Below, one piece after another: positions 7,185 through 18,429 of a stretch of DNA of 64,000 nucleotides. Below the pieces are notes generated by a model that worked only from the letters and a program-made list of their open reading frames with translations, did no database searches and was not told the origin of the DNA. Each line of letters opens with the position of its first letter. Positions within the stretch are counted from its first letter, which is position 1. Both the position numbers and the translations under genes were made by a program. Origin of the DNA: Streptomyces sp. ITFR-16 (GTDB lineage: Bacteria; Actinomycetota; Actinomycetes; Streptomycetales; Streptomycetaceae). The DNA lies in NCBI RefSeq assembly GCF_031844705.1, contig NZ_CP134609.1:4340001-4404000 (forward strand), written 5' to 3'.

Positions 7185-8720
7185 TCAGTTCTCCCCGCAG
7201 ATCCGCAGCCCCTCCGGTGTCGCGCACGGCAGGTGGCCGTGGGTCCGTACGACGTCCTGGCCGCTGCCCCGGCCGAGATAGGCGAGAAAGCTGGAGGCCA
7301 GCGAGTCGGCGGGCGGGCTGCCGTAGGTGTACGCGTACTCGATCTCCCGGTACGGATAGCTGCTGGTCGCGATCGTGTCGGCGGACGGGGTGGCCCCGTC
7401 GATCGCGAGCTGGTGCGCACCGGTCGGCTTGGTGCCGGAGCGCATTTCGCTGTAGCCGATCGCGCCGGGGAGCCGGCCGACCTCGGTCAGGACCTGGTCG
7501 GTGGAGTCGAGTTCGCAGCGGATCACCGGGGCCCGCGGGTCGTCCTTCGTGGTGCAGTCGCGGGAGGACTGGGCGGGTTCGTTGCGGCCCAGGACCCGGC
7601 GCTGGAAGACCTCGCGGGTGCCGGAGTTGGCGTCCCTGCTGACCAGCAGCACGGGCAGGTCGGGGCCGCCGAGCTGCCGCCAGTTGCTGATGTCGCCCCG
7701 GTAGATGCCCCGGACGGTGTCGAGGGTCAGATTCCTCAGCGGCACCCGGTCGTTGACGACGAGGCGGAAGAGCGAGACGGCGACGCGGCTCTCGCGCAGC
7801 TGCGGGAAGCCGCTCGGCTTCGGGCCGTCGGAGAGGGCGACCAGCGCGGGGGAGCCGGACTTCCCGGCTGCGGCGCCCCGTTCCGCCAGTTCGCGTATCC
7901 CGGCGGTGCTGCCGTGCGCGTCCACGGTGACGGTGGCCCCCTCGCACGCCGCCGCGTACTTCTGCGCCAGTTCGTCCAGGACGGGCTTGAAGGAGGTGGA
8001 GCCGGTGACGGTCAGCTCGCCCCGGGCGCAGCCGATCGGGGGCCGGGTCTCGTCCCGTACCAGGATGATCGTGGCCAGGGTGATCACGCAGACGGTCAGG
8101 GCCACGGTGATGAACCGGGCGGCCCGGCCGAACAGCGGGGGCTTCTCGTCCGGGCGGGCCGCGGTGTTGGTCCGCACCTCGCCGTCCCGGATGCCGCCGG
8201 TGATCCGGATGGGGCTGCCCACGCGCGAACCGGTGAGCAGGACCAGGAGTTTGAAGTGCTCGCCCCGGTTGAGCGGGACGCGCGGCAGCCGGATGAGGGA
8301 GCCGCTCTCGCGCAGCCCGGCGGACGGGGTGAAGTGGTCCATGAGGTGGTCGGCGCCGGGGGAGTGGGTGACGGCGATGCCGCGCACCCGGCGGTCGGTG
8401 AACTCGACTACCAGACCGTGCAGCTGCTCGTCGGGGCCGGTGTAGTCGCCGCGTGCGATGGACTGCGAGCCGTCGTTCTCGACGCGGAGCAGGACGAGGG
8501 TGGCATCCGCCATGCCCGGGGTCTCGTCGAAGAGCCCGAGCCGCACATTGGCCCGCCCCTGGCCGGCATCGCCGCCGATCGGGGTGTCCATCTGCACCCG
8601 GTAGCCGATGCGCTTGCGGCGGGGTACGCGGCGTTCGTACCAGAGGACACCGATGGAGGCGAGGACGCCCAGGACGGCGGTCGCCACGGCCACGACGTTC
8701 TCGGCGCTGAACCATTCCAT
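7185..8720 (-). CDS. membrane-anchored PstS-like substrate-binding protein
   Basis: A 511-residue protein with an N-terminal membrane helix (about residues 7-26), a 170-residue region of unknown fold, a second membrane helix (about 201-222) and a C-terminal phosphate-binding-like domain. The last domain starts with ELTVTGSTSFKPVL and contains SRDANSGTREVF, both hallmarks of PstS/PBP-like folds. No PstCAB transporter is adjacent, so it may sense or buffer an anion rather than feed a permease. I chose the ATG at 8720 because AGGGGGA lies about 9 bases before it; a GTG at 8747 would overlap that site. Confidence 0.8.
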   Translation of the reverse strand: MEWFSAENVVAVATAVLGVLASIGVLWYERRVPRRKRIGYRVQMDTPIGGDAGQGRANVRLGLFDETPGMADATLVLLRVENDGSQSIARGDYTGPDEQLHGLVVEFTDRRVRGIAVTHSPGADHLMDHFTPSAGLRESGSLIRLPRVPLNRGEHFKLLVLLTGSRVGSPIRITGGIRDGEVRTNTAARPDEKPPLFGRAARFITVALTVCVITLATIILVRDETRPPIGCARGELTVTGSTSFKPVLDELAQKYAAACEGATVTVDAHGSTAGIRELAERGAAAGKSGSPALVALSDGPKPSGFPQLRESRVAVSLFRLVVNDRVPLRNLTLDTVRGIYRGDISNWRQLGGPDLPVLLVSRDANSGTREVFQRRVLGRNEPAQSSRDCTTKDDPRAPVIRCELDSTDQVLTEVGRLPGAIGYSEMRSGTKPTGAHQLAIDGATPSADTIATSSYPYREIEYAYTYGSPPADSLASSFLAYLGRGSGQDVVRTHGHLPCATPEGLRICGEN

Positions 8721-8839
8721 GGCCCGGTCCCCCTGACTGTCGGACACCTGTACGGGTTCGCGTGCGGGTCACCGTAGGGGTGCCGGCGGGCGGGCAGATG
8801 GCTGCGGGGTGGCCAACGGGCTTCGTTCAGACCGCAGTT

Positions 8840-8865
8840 GGTCGCGCCTTGACAGGTCCAGACCA
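8840..8865 (+). promoter_or_regulatory. chitinase promoter box (DasR/direct-repeat type) before the first chitinase
   Basis: TTGACA (8849-8854) runs into AGGTCCAGACCA (8854-8865), which resembles the pseudo-palindromic boxes of Streptomyces chitinase promoters and the DasR consensus. The matching upstream box seen in the second chitinase promoter is here reduced to GGTCGCGCC (8840-8848), one base shorter and missing the central match. Confidence 0.7.
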
Positions 8866-8954
8866 ATCGGGGTTGGGTGTCGGGATGCCCGGACGGCCCG
8901 CCCGCCGAGGGGTGCGGCGCGCCATGCCCCGTCCTGCCGAAGGAGTGAGCAGCG

Positions 8955-9836
8955 CTGAACCGCTTCAAGAGCATGTCGACCGTCCTGAGTGCCGTCATCG
9001 CGATGGCGGCCTTCCTCCCCGGAGCCGCGCACGCGGCCCCCGTGTCCGCCGCCGCAGAGCGGTGCGCGCCCCTGTGGAGCGCGTCCACCACCTACACGGC
9101 CGGTGGCAGCGTCTCGCACCACGGCCGCAACTGGACGGCCAAGTGGTGGACGCGGAACGAGAATCCGGGCGCCACCACCGTCTGGGAGGACCGGGGCGCC
9201 TGTACCGGCGGCGTCTCCGACTTCGTGATCAGCGAGGCGGAGTTCGACGAGATCTTCCCGGAGCGCGCCCCCTTCTACACGTACCAGGGCCTGATCGACG
9301 CCCTGCACGCCTATCCGCGCTTCGCGAACACCGGGACCGAGGCGACGCGGAGCCGGGAGGCGGCGGCCTTCCTGACGCACGCCGACTTCGAGTCGGTCGG
9401 TCTGCGGTACGTGAAGGAGATCAACGAGGCCAACTACTGGATCAAGTGCGACTACAGCCAGCCCTTCGGCTGCCCGGCCGGTCGGTCCGCGTACTACGGG
9501 CGCGGGCCGATCATGTTCAGCTGGAACTTCAACTACAAGGCGGCGGGGGACGCGCTGGGCCTGGACCTGTTGAACGATCCCTGGCTGGTCGAGCGGGATC
9601 CGTCGGTCGCCTGGCAGACCGCGCTCTGGTACTGGAACACCCAGAACGGGCCCGGGACGATGACCTCGCACGACGCGATGGTGGGCGGCGCGGGCTTCGG
9701 CGAGACGATCCGCTCGCTCAACGGCTCGCTGGAGTGCGACGGCGGCAACCCGGAGTCGGTGGCGGCGCGCGTGGCCAAGTACGAACGGATCACGGGAGTC
9801 GTCGGGGTCGACCCGGGTTCGGGGCTGACCTGTTGA
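8955..9836 (+). CDS. secreted GH19 chitinase with N-terminal CBM5/12, divergent copy
   Basis: A 293-residue exported protein: signal peptide ending near AHA, a small chitin-binding module with the WTAKWWTRNENPG core, then a GH19 catalytic domain. Both expected catalytic Glu residues are present, 9 residues apart (E146 and E155). The usual HETGG is FESVG, however, and the conserved GRGPIQ is GRGPIM, so substrate handling may have changed. I place the start at CTG 8955, 9 bases after AAGGAG. This adds LNRFKS and gives the signal peptide its positive charge; the ATG at 8973 has no ribosome-binding site. The neighbouring copy at 10151-11041 is a clear duplicate. Confidence 0.9.
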   Translation: MNRFKSMSTVLSAVIAMAAFLPGAAHAAPVSAAAERCAPLWSASTTYTAGGSVSHHGRNWTAKWWTRNENPGATTVWEDRGACTGGVSDFVISEAEFDEIFPERAPFYTYQGLIDALHAYPRFANTGTEATRSREAAAFLTHADFESVGLRYVKEINEANYWIKCDYSQPFGCPAGRSAYYGRGPIMFSWNFNYKAAGDALGLDLLNDPWLVERDPSVAWQTALWYWNTQNGPGTMTSHDAMVGGAGFGETIRSLNGSLECDGGNPESVAARVAKYERITGVVGVDPGSGLTC

Positions 9837-9893
9837 CGACAAGTCGGGAACGACGGGACTGAACGGCCGGACAGTCCGCCGTCCCGCATGCTG

Positions 9894-9926
9894 GACGGGC
9901 CCGAAGGTTTTACCTTCGGGCCCGTC
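9894..9926 (+). terminator. terminator of the first chitinase
   Basis: GACGGGCCCGAAGG (9894-9907) and CCTTCGGGCCCGTC (9913-9926) form a perfect 14-pair stem around TTTTA. The 314-base gap between the chitinase genes otherwise holds only the second chitinase promoter. Confidence 0.85.
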
Positions 9927-10048
9927 GTGCGTTCCGGGGTGATCCGGACTGCCGGCGTCCGCAATTGCCGCTGTTGAGAGCGCTCTCGGCCGCGCATCCC
10001 TGTGCGGGGGCGGCCGGGAACGGTCCGGCGGGGCCGTATTTTTGCGAT

Positions 10049-10074
10049 GGTCTAGACCTTGACAGGTCCAGACC
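10049..10074 (+). promoter_or_regulatory. paired DasR-type boxes flanking the -35 of the second chitinase
   Basis: GGTCTAGACC (10049-10058) and GGTCCAGACC (10065-10074) lie 16 bases apart with TTGACA (10059-10064) exactly between them. The first matches the core of the DasR element, and both match the direct repeats known from Streptomyces chitinase promoters. The arrangement predicts repression relieved by amino sugars and glucose. Confidence 0.85.
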
Positions 10075-10150
10075 AACACCGCTTGAGTGACGTCCACCCC
10101 CCATGGCGGCGCACCGACATGTCGGTGCGCCGCGCCGAAGGAGTGTTCAG

Positions 10151-11041
10151 ATGATCCGACGCATTCTGGGCCTGCTCGCCGCGCTGGGCGCGGTCGTCGC
10201 AATGGTCGTCATTCTCCCGAGCACCGCATCGGCCGCCGAGTGCGCGGCCCCCTGGAACTCCTCGTCCGTCTACACGGGCGGCGGCGCCGCCTCGTACAAC
10301 GGGCACAACTGGACCGCCAAGTGGTGGACCCAGAACGAGACGCCCGGCAGCTCCGACGTCTGGGCCGATCAGGGCAGTTGTGGCGGCGGCGGCACGGACC
10401 CGGGTGACCCCGGTTCGTCCTCCGACTTCGTGGTCAGCGAGGCGCAGTTCAACCAGATGTTCCCGGGCCGGAACTCCTTCTACACCTACAGCGGTCTCGT
10501 CGCCGCCCTGGACGCCTACCCGGGCTTCGCCAACACCGGCAGCGACACGGTGAAGAAGCAGGAGGCCGCCGCCTTCCTCGCCAACGTCAGCCACGAGACC
10601 GGCGGACTGGTCTACATCGTCGAGCAGAACACCGCCAACTACCCGCACTACTGCGACAGCAGCCAGCCCTACGGCTGCCCCGCCGGCCAGGCCGCGTACT
10701 ACGGACGCGGTCCGATCCAGCTCAGCTGGAACTTCAACTACAAGGCCGCGGGCGACGCGCTCGGCATCGACCTGCTGGGCAACCCCTACCTGGTCGAGCA
10801 GGACGCGGCCGTGGCCTGGAAGACCGGCCTCTGGTACTGGAACACCCAGAACGGCCCCGGCACCATGACCGCGCACAACGCCATCGTGAACGGCGCCGGA
10901 TTCGGTGAGACGATCCGCTCCATCAACGGCTCGATCGAGTGCAACGGCGGCAACCCCGCCCAGGTGCAGAGCCGTATCGACAAGTACCAGGCGTTCGTGT
11001 CGATCCTCGGCACCACGCCCGGCTCCAACCTCAGCTGCTGA
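10151..11041 (+). CDS. secreted GH19 chitinase with N-terminal CBM5/12
   Basis: A 296-residue exported chitinase. The signal peptide ends at about residue 29 (STASAA), the chitin-binding module spans about 30-77, and a short Gly/Asp/Pro linker leads to the GH19 domain. The catalytic Glu pair lies in HETGG (E149) and VEQN (E158), and GRGPIQLSWN is intact. The enzyme cleaves chitin with inversion and would act outside the cell, for example on fungal walls. The ATG at 10151 follows AAGGAG by 7 bases; a longer frame from 10103 lacks such a site. It is the well-conserved member of the tandem pair. Confidence 0.96.
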   Translation: MIRRILGLLAALGAVVAMVVILPSTASAAECAAPWNSSSVYTGGGAASYNGHNWTAKWWTQNETPGSSDVWADQGSCGGGGTDPGDPGSSSDFVVSEAQFNQMFPGRNSFYTYSGLVAALDAYPGFANTGSDTVKKQEAAAFLANVSHETGGLVYIVEQNTANYPHYCDSSQPYGCPAGQAAYYGRGPIQLSWNFNYKAAGDALGIDLLGNPYLVEQDAAVAWKTGLWYWNTQNGPGTMTAHNAIVNGAGFGETIRSINGSIECNGGNPAQVQSRIDKYQAFVSILGTTPGSNLSC

Positions 11042-11057
11042 CCGGCTGGACTCCCGT

Positions 11058-11105
11058 CGTACGGGGGGTGCGTCCGGCCTCACGGCCGGGGGCGCCCCCC
11101 GTACG
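11058..11105. terminator. long hairpin after the second chitinase
   Basis: CGTACGGGGGG (11058-11068) pairs with CCCCCCGTACG (11095-11105), with an inner CCGGCC/GGCCGG stem. It overlaps the last codons of the convergent PucR-type gene and probably stops transcription from both sides. Confidence 0.75.
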
Positions 11106-12609
11106 GCTGTCCGCCCTCCGTGAGGTCCAGTGACCGGAAGGCCAGCCACAGGTCGTAGCGCGCGCTCGGCGGCCGCAGCAGCGAGCGCCCGAGCACCGTC
11201 TCCAGCCGGGTCAGCCGCTTGCGCAGCCCCGGCACGGAAATGTCCAGCGCCTCGGCGGCGGGCCCGATCTGCGCCTCGTGCGCCAGCCAGGTACGCAGGG
11301 TGGTGTGCGGGTCGGCCCCGCCGCCGCCCGCCGCCGCGAGATCGAGCGGGCGCAGTTGCTGGACCGCCCAGGAACGCATCGCCGGCAGCCGCAGGAGCGC
11401 GTCCGGCGACAGCGCGGGCGAGGCCGCCGCTGCCGTCTCCGCCCGCCGGGGCAGGGCGGGCGTGGCGCGGACGCGCAGGGCGAGGTCCAGCGCCGCCTGG
11501 TCGGCGACCCGGTGCAGATCCAGGCCCAGCACCTCGCCGATCAGCCGCAGCCGGGCGGCCAGGGTGTTGCGGTGGATCTTCAGATGCTCGGTGGCGTGCG
11601 AGGAGAAGGCCAGCCAGGAGGCGAGGGTGGCCGCGAGCTCCTGGCTCCCCGGGTCCTGGCTGCGGCGCGGCAGATGCGTCAGCAGCGGGGCCAGCAGCGC
11701 GTCGGCCCACCGGGCGCCCTCGGCACCGGCCACCAGCGCCGGTTCCGGGGCGGCGCCGAAGCGGGCGTGCCGCTCCGCGAGACCCCGGGCCACGGCCAGC
11801 GCGTGGAAGGCCTGGCGGTACGCGGTCGCGGTGTCGGCCAGCGGCACGTCCTCGCTGATCCCGACGACGCAGTCGTCCACCACCGAGGCGACCTCGGGCC
11901 CCAGCCGCTCGTCGGCCGGGTCGGGGCCCGCCGGTACGACGAGGATCAGATGGCGGGCGTAGACCGGGCAGCGCACGATCCAGGACCGGCCGCCGGACAG
12001 GTCCGCGCAGACCCGGGCCACCTCGTCGCGGCCTCGGCCCGGGCACTCGACGACGCAGACCCGGACGGGGTCGGGCAGGCTGGGCCTGAGCGCCCCGGCC
12101 ACCTGGTGCGCGATCGACAACTGGCCCGTCATGAGCAGATGCAGGACCGCCTCCCGGCCGCGCGACTCCGCCAGATCGACGCGGCGGCGCTTGCGCTCGA
12201 CGCTCTCGGCCGCCCAGCACATCGTCAGGGGCAGGGCCGCGTCGGCGAGGAGGGTGGCCAGCCCGGCCGGCAGCGGGCGCCGGGCGACCACCGCGAGGAC
12301 CGGCGGGGGGACGTCCGCCGGTCCGTCCAGGGAGAACATCAGCGCGGTGTGCGGTCCTTGGTCTACGGAGAGGGAACGGGCGCCGAGCGCCGTCAGTTCC
12401 CTGGCCCCCGAGGACGCGAGGGCGGCTGCGGCGGCGCTCGTCCGTTCCGGCACCCGGGCGACGCCGTGCAGCACCGAGCCGTCGCCGTCGACCAGGCCCG
12501 CCCAGCCCTCGGCGCGGCCGGACACCCAGCGCAGCAGCTCCTTCGAACCGCCGGTCCTGGCCAGTCCGTTCATCCGGATGACGTCGTCGGCCCGCCTCCG
12601 CGCGTGCAC
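11080..12609 (-). CDS. PucR-type helix-turn-helix regulator
   Basis: A 509-residue cytoplasmic regulator. A PucR-type C-terminal helix-turn-helix is recognisable at TEHLKIHRNTLAARLRLIGE, and a second related segment, EALDISVPGLRKRLTRLETV, lies near the C-terminus. The N-terminal 250 residues look like a GAF/GGDEF-like sensing region without catalytic motifs. Such proteins often control catabolic genes, but no obvious target sits next to it. The GTG at 12609 is only 2 bases after GGGGGAG, with a further GGGAG upstream; an ATG 12 codons later is the alternative. It runs divergently from the clamp gene. Confidence 0.75.
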   Translation of the reverse strand: MHARRRADDVIRMNGLARTGGSKELLRWVSGRAEGWAGLVDGDGSVLHGVARVPERTSAAAAALASSGARELTALGARSLSVDQGPHTALMFSLDGPADVPPPVLAVVARRPLPAGLATLLADAALPLTMCWAAESVERKRRRVDLAESRGREAVLHLLMTGQLSIAHQVAGALRPSLPDPVRVCVVECPGRGRDEVARVCADLSGGRSWIVRCPVYARHLILVVPAGPDPADERLGPEVASVVDDCVVGISEDVPLADTATAYRQAFHALAVARGLAERHARFGAAPEPALVAGAEGARWADALLAPLLTHLPRRSQDPGSQELAATLASWLAFSSHATEHLKIHRNTLAARLRLIGEVLGLDLHRVADQAALDLALRVRATPALPRRAETAAAASPALSPDALLRLPAMRSWAVQQLRPLDLAAAGGGGADPHTTLRTWLAHEAQIGPAAEALDISVPGLRKRLTRLETVLGRSLLRPPSARYDLWLAFRSLDLTEGGQPYGGRPRP

Positions 12610-12901
12610 ATCTCCCCCGCTCCCGCCCTGACCGGAGTGCAGCGTAACGGCCCCGGCTGTGCGAACTGATACCCGAGGCGGTCCACACCGTGCGGACCGA
12701 ATCTTTCCCGGCGCCTACCCAGCCCTCTAGAGTCCGAACGCGGTTGCGGGCCTTTCGGGGGAGAGGCACGGGGGACGACGGCATCGGCCCACGGGGGTGG
12801 CCGCTGTCGTCGGCCGCAACCGCACCCTCCGCGCGTTGTCAGTGGTGACCCTTAGCGTCGTATCCGTAGGGATCGTCGGCGCACAAGGAGAGGTCACCCC
12901 C

Positions 12902-14044
12902 ATGGAGTTCCGTATCGAGCGCGGCGCACTGGCGGACGCCGTGGCCTGGGCGGCCCGTGTGCTGCCGACCCGCTCCCCCGTCCCCGTGCTGGGCGGTCTG
13001 CTGCTGGAGGCGGCGGACGGCCGGCTCGCCGTCTCCGGTCTCGACTACGAGGCGTCCGCCCGCATCGAGGTGGCGGCCACGGCCGTCCGGCCGGGCAGGG
13101 TGCTGGTCATGGGCCGGCGGCTGCTGGATGTGTGCCGGGTGCTGCCCGAGGGGCCGGTGGAGTGCGCGGTGGAGGGCTCCCGGTTCACGGTGACGGGCGG
13201 CGGCGCGGGCTTCGGCCTGTCGGTGCTCCCGCTCGACGACTACCCGTCCCTGCCACCGCTGCCGGACGTGCTCGGGTCGGTGGACGCGCAGGAGTTCGCG
13301 GCGGCCGTGGCCGATGTGACAGTGGCGGCCGGCCGGGACGACACCCTGCCGACGCTGACCGGGATCCGGCTGGGGCTCGACGGTGACCGGATGACCCTGG
13401 CGGCCACCGACCGCTACCGCTTCGCCGTGCGCACCCTGGGCTGGAAGCCCGGGACGGCGGGCGTCTCGGCCGATGTCGTCGTCGCCGCCCGCAGACTCTC
13501 CGAGATCGCCCGCTCCTTCGGCGGCGCGGGCAGTGTGCGCCTCGCGCTCGACGGCGGTTCGGCGGGGTTCGAGCGGGAGGGCATGCGCACCACGGTCCGG
13601 CTGCTCGACGGCCGGCTGCCCCGGCACGACAAGCTGTTCGCGCTGGCCGACCCGGTGACGGCGGTGACCGACCGCGAGCCGCTGGTCGAGGCGGTGAAGC
13701 GGGTCTCGGTGGTGGCGGACAACAACAGCCCGCTGCAGTTCGCCTTCGGCCCGGACTCCGTGCTGCTGCAGGCGGGTTACGAGGACGACGTGGCGTCGCA
13801 GCGCCTGCCCGCCGTGCTGGCGGGGACCGACGGGATGACGGTCGCCTTCAACCCGGCGTACCTGATGGACGCGCTGGCCTCGTTCGACTCGCCGGTCGTC
13901 CGGTTCCAGCTGATGGGACCGGGGCAGCGCGCCATGGTGACCGGACACGCCGACCACGGGGACGCGCTGGCGGGGACGAGCGGCGTCACCGCACAGCCGG
14001 CGCACCAGCACCTGCTGATGTCGGTGAAGCCGCTCGTCTACTAG
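12902..14044 (+). CDS. DNA polymerase III beta sliding clamp, paralogue
   Basis: A 380-residue protein with the three-domain plan of DnaN, starting MEFRIERGALADAVAWAARV. The main dnaN of Streptomyces lies at the replication origin; nothing here (no dnaA, gyrB or recF) points to that locus, so I infer a second clamp. The C-terminus reads HLLMSVKPLVY instead of the usual LLMPMRL-like end that lines the partner-binding pocket, which suggests altered partner choice. The ATG at 12902 follows AAGGAG. An upstream in-frame extension from 12797 ignores that site and is unlikely. The 292-base gap upstream holds no gene I can support. Confidence 0.88.
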   Translation: MEFRIERGALADAVAWAARVLPTRSPVPVLGGLLLEAADGRLAVSGLDYEASARIEVAATAVRPGRVLVMGRRLLDVCRVLPEGPVECAVEGSRFTVTGGGAGFGLSVLPLDDYPSLPPLPDVLGSVDAQEFAAAVADVTVAAGRDDTLPTLTGIRLGLDGDRMTLAATDRYRFAVRTLGWKPGTAGVSADVVVAARRLSEIARSFGGAGSVRLALDGGSAGFEREGMRTTVRLLDGRLPRHDKLFALADPVTAVTDREPLVEAVKRVSVVADNNSPLQFAFGPDSVLLQAGYEDDVASQRLPAVLAGTDGMTVAFNPAYLMDALASFDSPVVRFQLMGPGQRAMVTGHADHGDALAGTSGVTAQPAHQHLLMSVKPLVY

Positions 14045-14057
14045 CTCCGGAGAGGGG

Positions 14058-16049
14058 TCACTTGGTGAAGATGAAGTACTTCCAGGCGCCGTGCGTGGTC
14101 GTGTTCACGTTGTCGCCGGAGGAGCCGTCCAGATAGGAGGCGCGGATCCGCATGCGGTAGCCGGTGTCATGGGTGCCCGTCAGCGTCACATCGGTCTTGC
14201 CGCCGGTGCCGAGCTTGAAGTACTGCGAGCCCGCGTCGTACCAGGTCCCCTGGTAGTAGAACTGCATCGCCAGGCGGAACGAGCGGTTTTTGTGGTAGCT
14301 CATCTTCGTGGTGAAGACGGGGTTGGTCTTCTTGTGGAAGTACGCGTACGACCGCGAGCCGATCTTGGCCGTGCGGTACTGCTTGGCGACGGTGGTCGAG
14401 ACCTTGACCTTGGCGTAGGCCGTGGACTTGACCGTCCGGGACGCGTAGCGGGCGTCGCCCTTGAAGACGGCGGTGACGGTGGTGTCCCGGGTCATGTCGA
14501 CCGTGGCGGACAGATTGCCCTTGGAGTTGACCTTGCCGGTCTTCACCAGCTTCTTGGGCTTGTCCGTGCCGTACGGGTCCGCCCACAGCTCGACGGTGCG
14601 GTTCTTGTACGTCGAGCCGAGGTGCGCGGTGAACGACACGTCGGTGCCGTACGCGTACACCGCCTTGTTGCGGTTCAGGGTCAGCGAGGGGGTCGCGCGG
14701 GAGACGGCGACCTTGGCGGAGCCCGCGCCCGGGGAGTGGAGGGCGTCCCCGGCGTACGACACCTTGTAGGTGACCGTGCCGCCGGCGGGCGGGGTGTCGG
14801 TGAAGGAGAACGTGCCGTTGGACTTCAGCGCCACGGCGGGCAGCGCCCTGCCCTTGGGCGACTCGACGTCGGTCCGTGTCACGGTCGCCTTGGCCCCGGC
14901 CGGGAACGCCGCGTTGGACGCCGCCTTGCCGGTGACCGTGAGCTTCTTGCCGCGCGTCGCCTTCGCCGGGGCGGTGACGGTCACCGAGGTCACGGACCTG
15001 ACGGGGTCGGTGAGCACCCGCAGCGAGCGGACGCCGTTGCTGTTCACCGTCACGGCGAACAGCCGGCTGGTGTCCGGCGCCCAGGCCAGCCCGCCGGGGT
15101 CGAGGGTGTCCGAGCCGCTGCTGTTCCCGGTGTTGGGGAAGTCGTAGGTCCGCACCGGCTTCGCGGTGGAGCCCTGCTTGTAGACGTAGACATCGGGCTC
15201 GTACCAGCCGGAGATGCCGGCGGCGACCGTGCCGTTCGGCGCGATGGCGACGGCGTTGGGGTACGCGTCGGAGGGATAGGCGATCCCGGGCTTCAGGTCC
15301 GATGTGCCGTAGGACTGGTGGTGGTACGGGTAGCCGCTGGCCACCACCAGCTGGGTGCCGTCCGGGCTGAGCGCGAGGTCGGACAGGTTGCTCCCGTCCG
15401 TGCTGGTCGCGGCGGTCCGGTCGGCCGTGCCCGAGCCGACGTCGTACACCGCCAGCTGCACCGGGCTCTGGCCCTGGATCCCGGCGGCCAGCACATCGGG
15501 TGCGCCGGGCGTGGAGGCCAGCGTCGGCGCCGCGTACCAGGTGCCGTCCGTCTCCTGGCCGAGGGCCACGACCGGCTCCGGGCCGGTCAGGTCGAGCGAA
15601 CCTATCTGGCCCGCGCCGGCCGAGCCGTAGCCGAACCAGAGCTTGCCGCCCGCCAGGGCCGGGTACTTGGGGTCGGTGCCCTCGCCGGTGGCGTACCGGG
15701 CGGACTCCTTGAGCGCCGCCGTGTCGATCGTGACGATGGCGTCGGCGCCCGGGACGGCGGCGTAGAGCGTGCCGGAGTCGGCGGACAGATCGAGGCCGGT
15801 CACCCCGGGCAGCGACGGCAGCGTCGCGACGACCGCACCGCTGTAGTCGGCGACGAGGACCTTGCCGCCCTCCGGGTCGCTGATGAAGACGTGCTGGTGC
15901 ACCCCGTCCGCGACGACGTCGCCGACGGACTTCGCGGAAAGGATTTTGCTGGAGTCGGCGGCGGCGGGATTCGCCGCGCCGCCGACCAGGACGACCGAGC
16001 TGAACAGGACCGCGACCGAGGTCGCGGTGGAGATTCTGCGCGTACGCAT
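14058..16049 (-). CDS. secreted beta-propeller protein with Ig-like repeats
   Basis: A 664-residue exported protein. A signal peptide (MRTRRISTATSVAVLFSSVV) is cleaved near residue 30. It is followed by a YncE-like seven-bladed propeller region (repeats such as GVTGLDLSADSGTLYAAVPG and LSDLALSPDGTQLVVASG). Two Ig-like/bacterial-adhesion repeats (SVTVTAPAKATRGKKLTVTG and further) come next, then a lysine- and tyrosine-rich C-terminal domain of about 110 residues. I recognise no catalytic residues. It may bind a surface polymer. The frame extends upstream to 16145, but the ATG at 16049 starts the signal peptide. Confidence 0.8.
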   Translation of the reverse strand: MRTRRISTATSVAVLFSSVVLVGGAANPAAADSSKILSAKSVGDVVADGVHQHVFISDPEGGKVLVADYSGAVVATLPSLPGVTGLDLSADSGTLYAAVPGADAIVTIDTAALKESARYATGEGTDPKYPALAGGKLWFGYGSAGAGQIGSLDLTGPEPVVALGQETDGTWYAAPTLASTPGAPDVLAAGIQGQSPVQLAVYDVGSGTADRTAATSTDGSNLSDLALSPDGTQLVVASGYPYHHQSYGTSDLKPGIAYPSDAYPNAVAIAPNGTVAAGISGWYEPDVYVYKQGSTAKPVRTYDFPNTGNSSGSDTLDPGGLAWAPDTSRLFAVTVNSNGVRSLRVLTDPVRSVTSVTVTAPAKATRGKKLTVTGKAASNAAFPAGAKATVTRTDVESPKGRALPAVALKSNGTFSFTDTPPAGGTVTYKVSYAGDALHSPGAGSAKVAVSRATPSLTLNRNKAVYAYGTDVSFTAHLGSTYKNRTVELWADPYGTDKPKKLVKTGKVNSKGNLSATVDMTRDTTVTAVFKGDARYASRTVKSTAYAKVKVSTTVAKQYRTAKIGSRSYAYFHKKTNPVFTTKMSYHKNRSFRLAMQFYYQGTWYDAGSQYFKLGTGGKTDVTLTGTHDTGYRMRIRASYLDGSSGDNVNTTTHGAWKYFIFTK

Positions 16050-16185
16050 GTGCTGTCTACCCCCACAGTGAAAGAGGGCCGCACGGCGTCCGGAGTGAAG
16101 CACCGGGGCGCGGCCCAGGGGTGCAGCGTATGGCATGTCCTTCACAGGTTGCGCACATATACGGGGGGCGGGCGGCCCGGCCCGC

Positions 16186-18336
<2,151 letters not shown>

Positions 18337-18429
18337 GGTGTGCAGTCCTCCCCCGTACGGCGACACGCCGGACGGGGACGAGAATAGCGGCGCGGCCCGG
18401 CCCGCCGGTGCGGGGCCGGGGCTCCGTCC

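Noticed and set aside
10052..12784. 910-codon minus-strand frame across the second chitinase and the PucR-type gene
   Set aside because: It overlaps two well-supported genes and has no start signal or recognisable domain.
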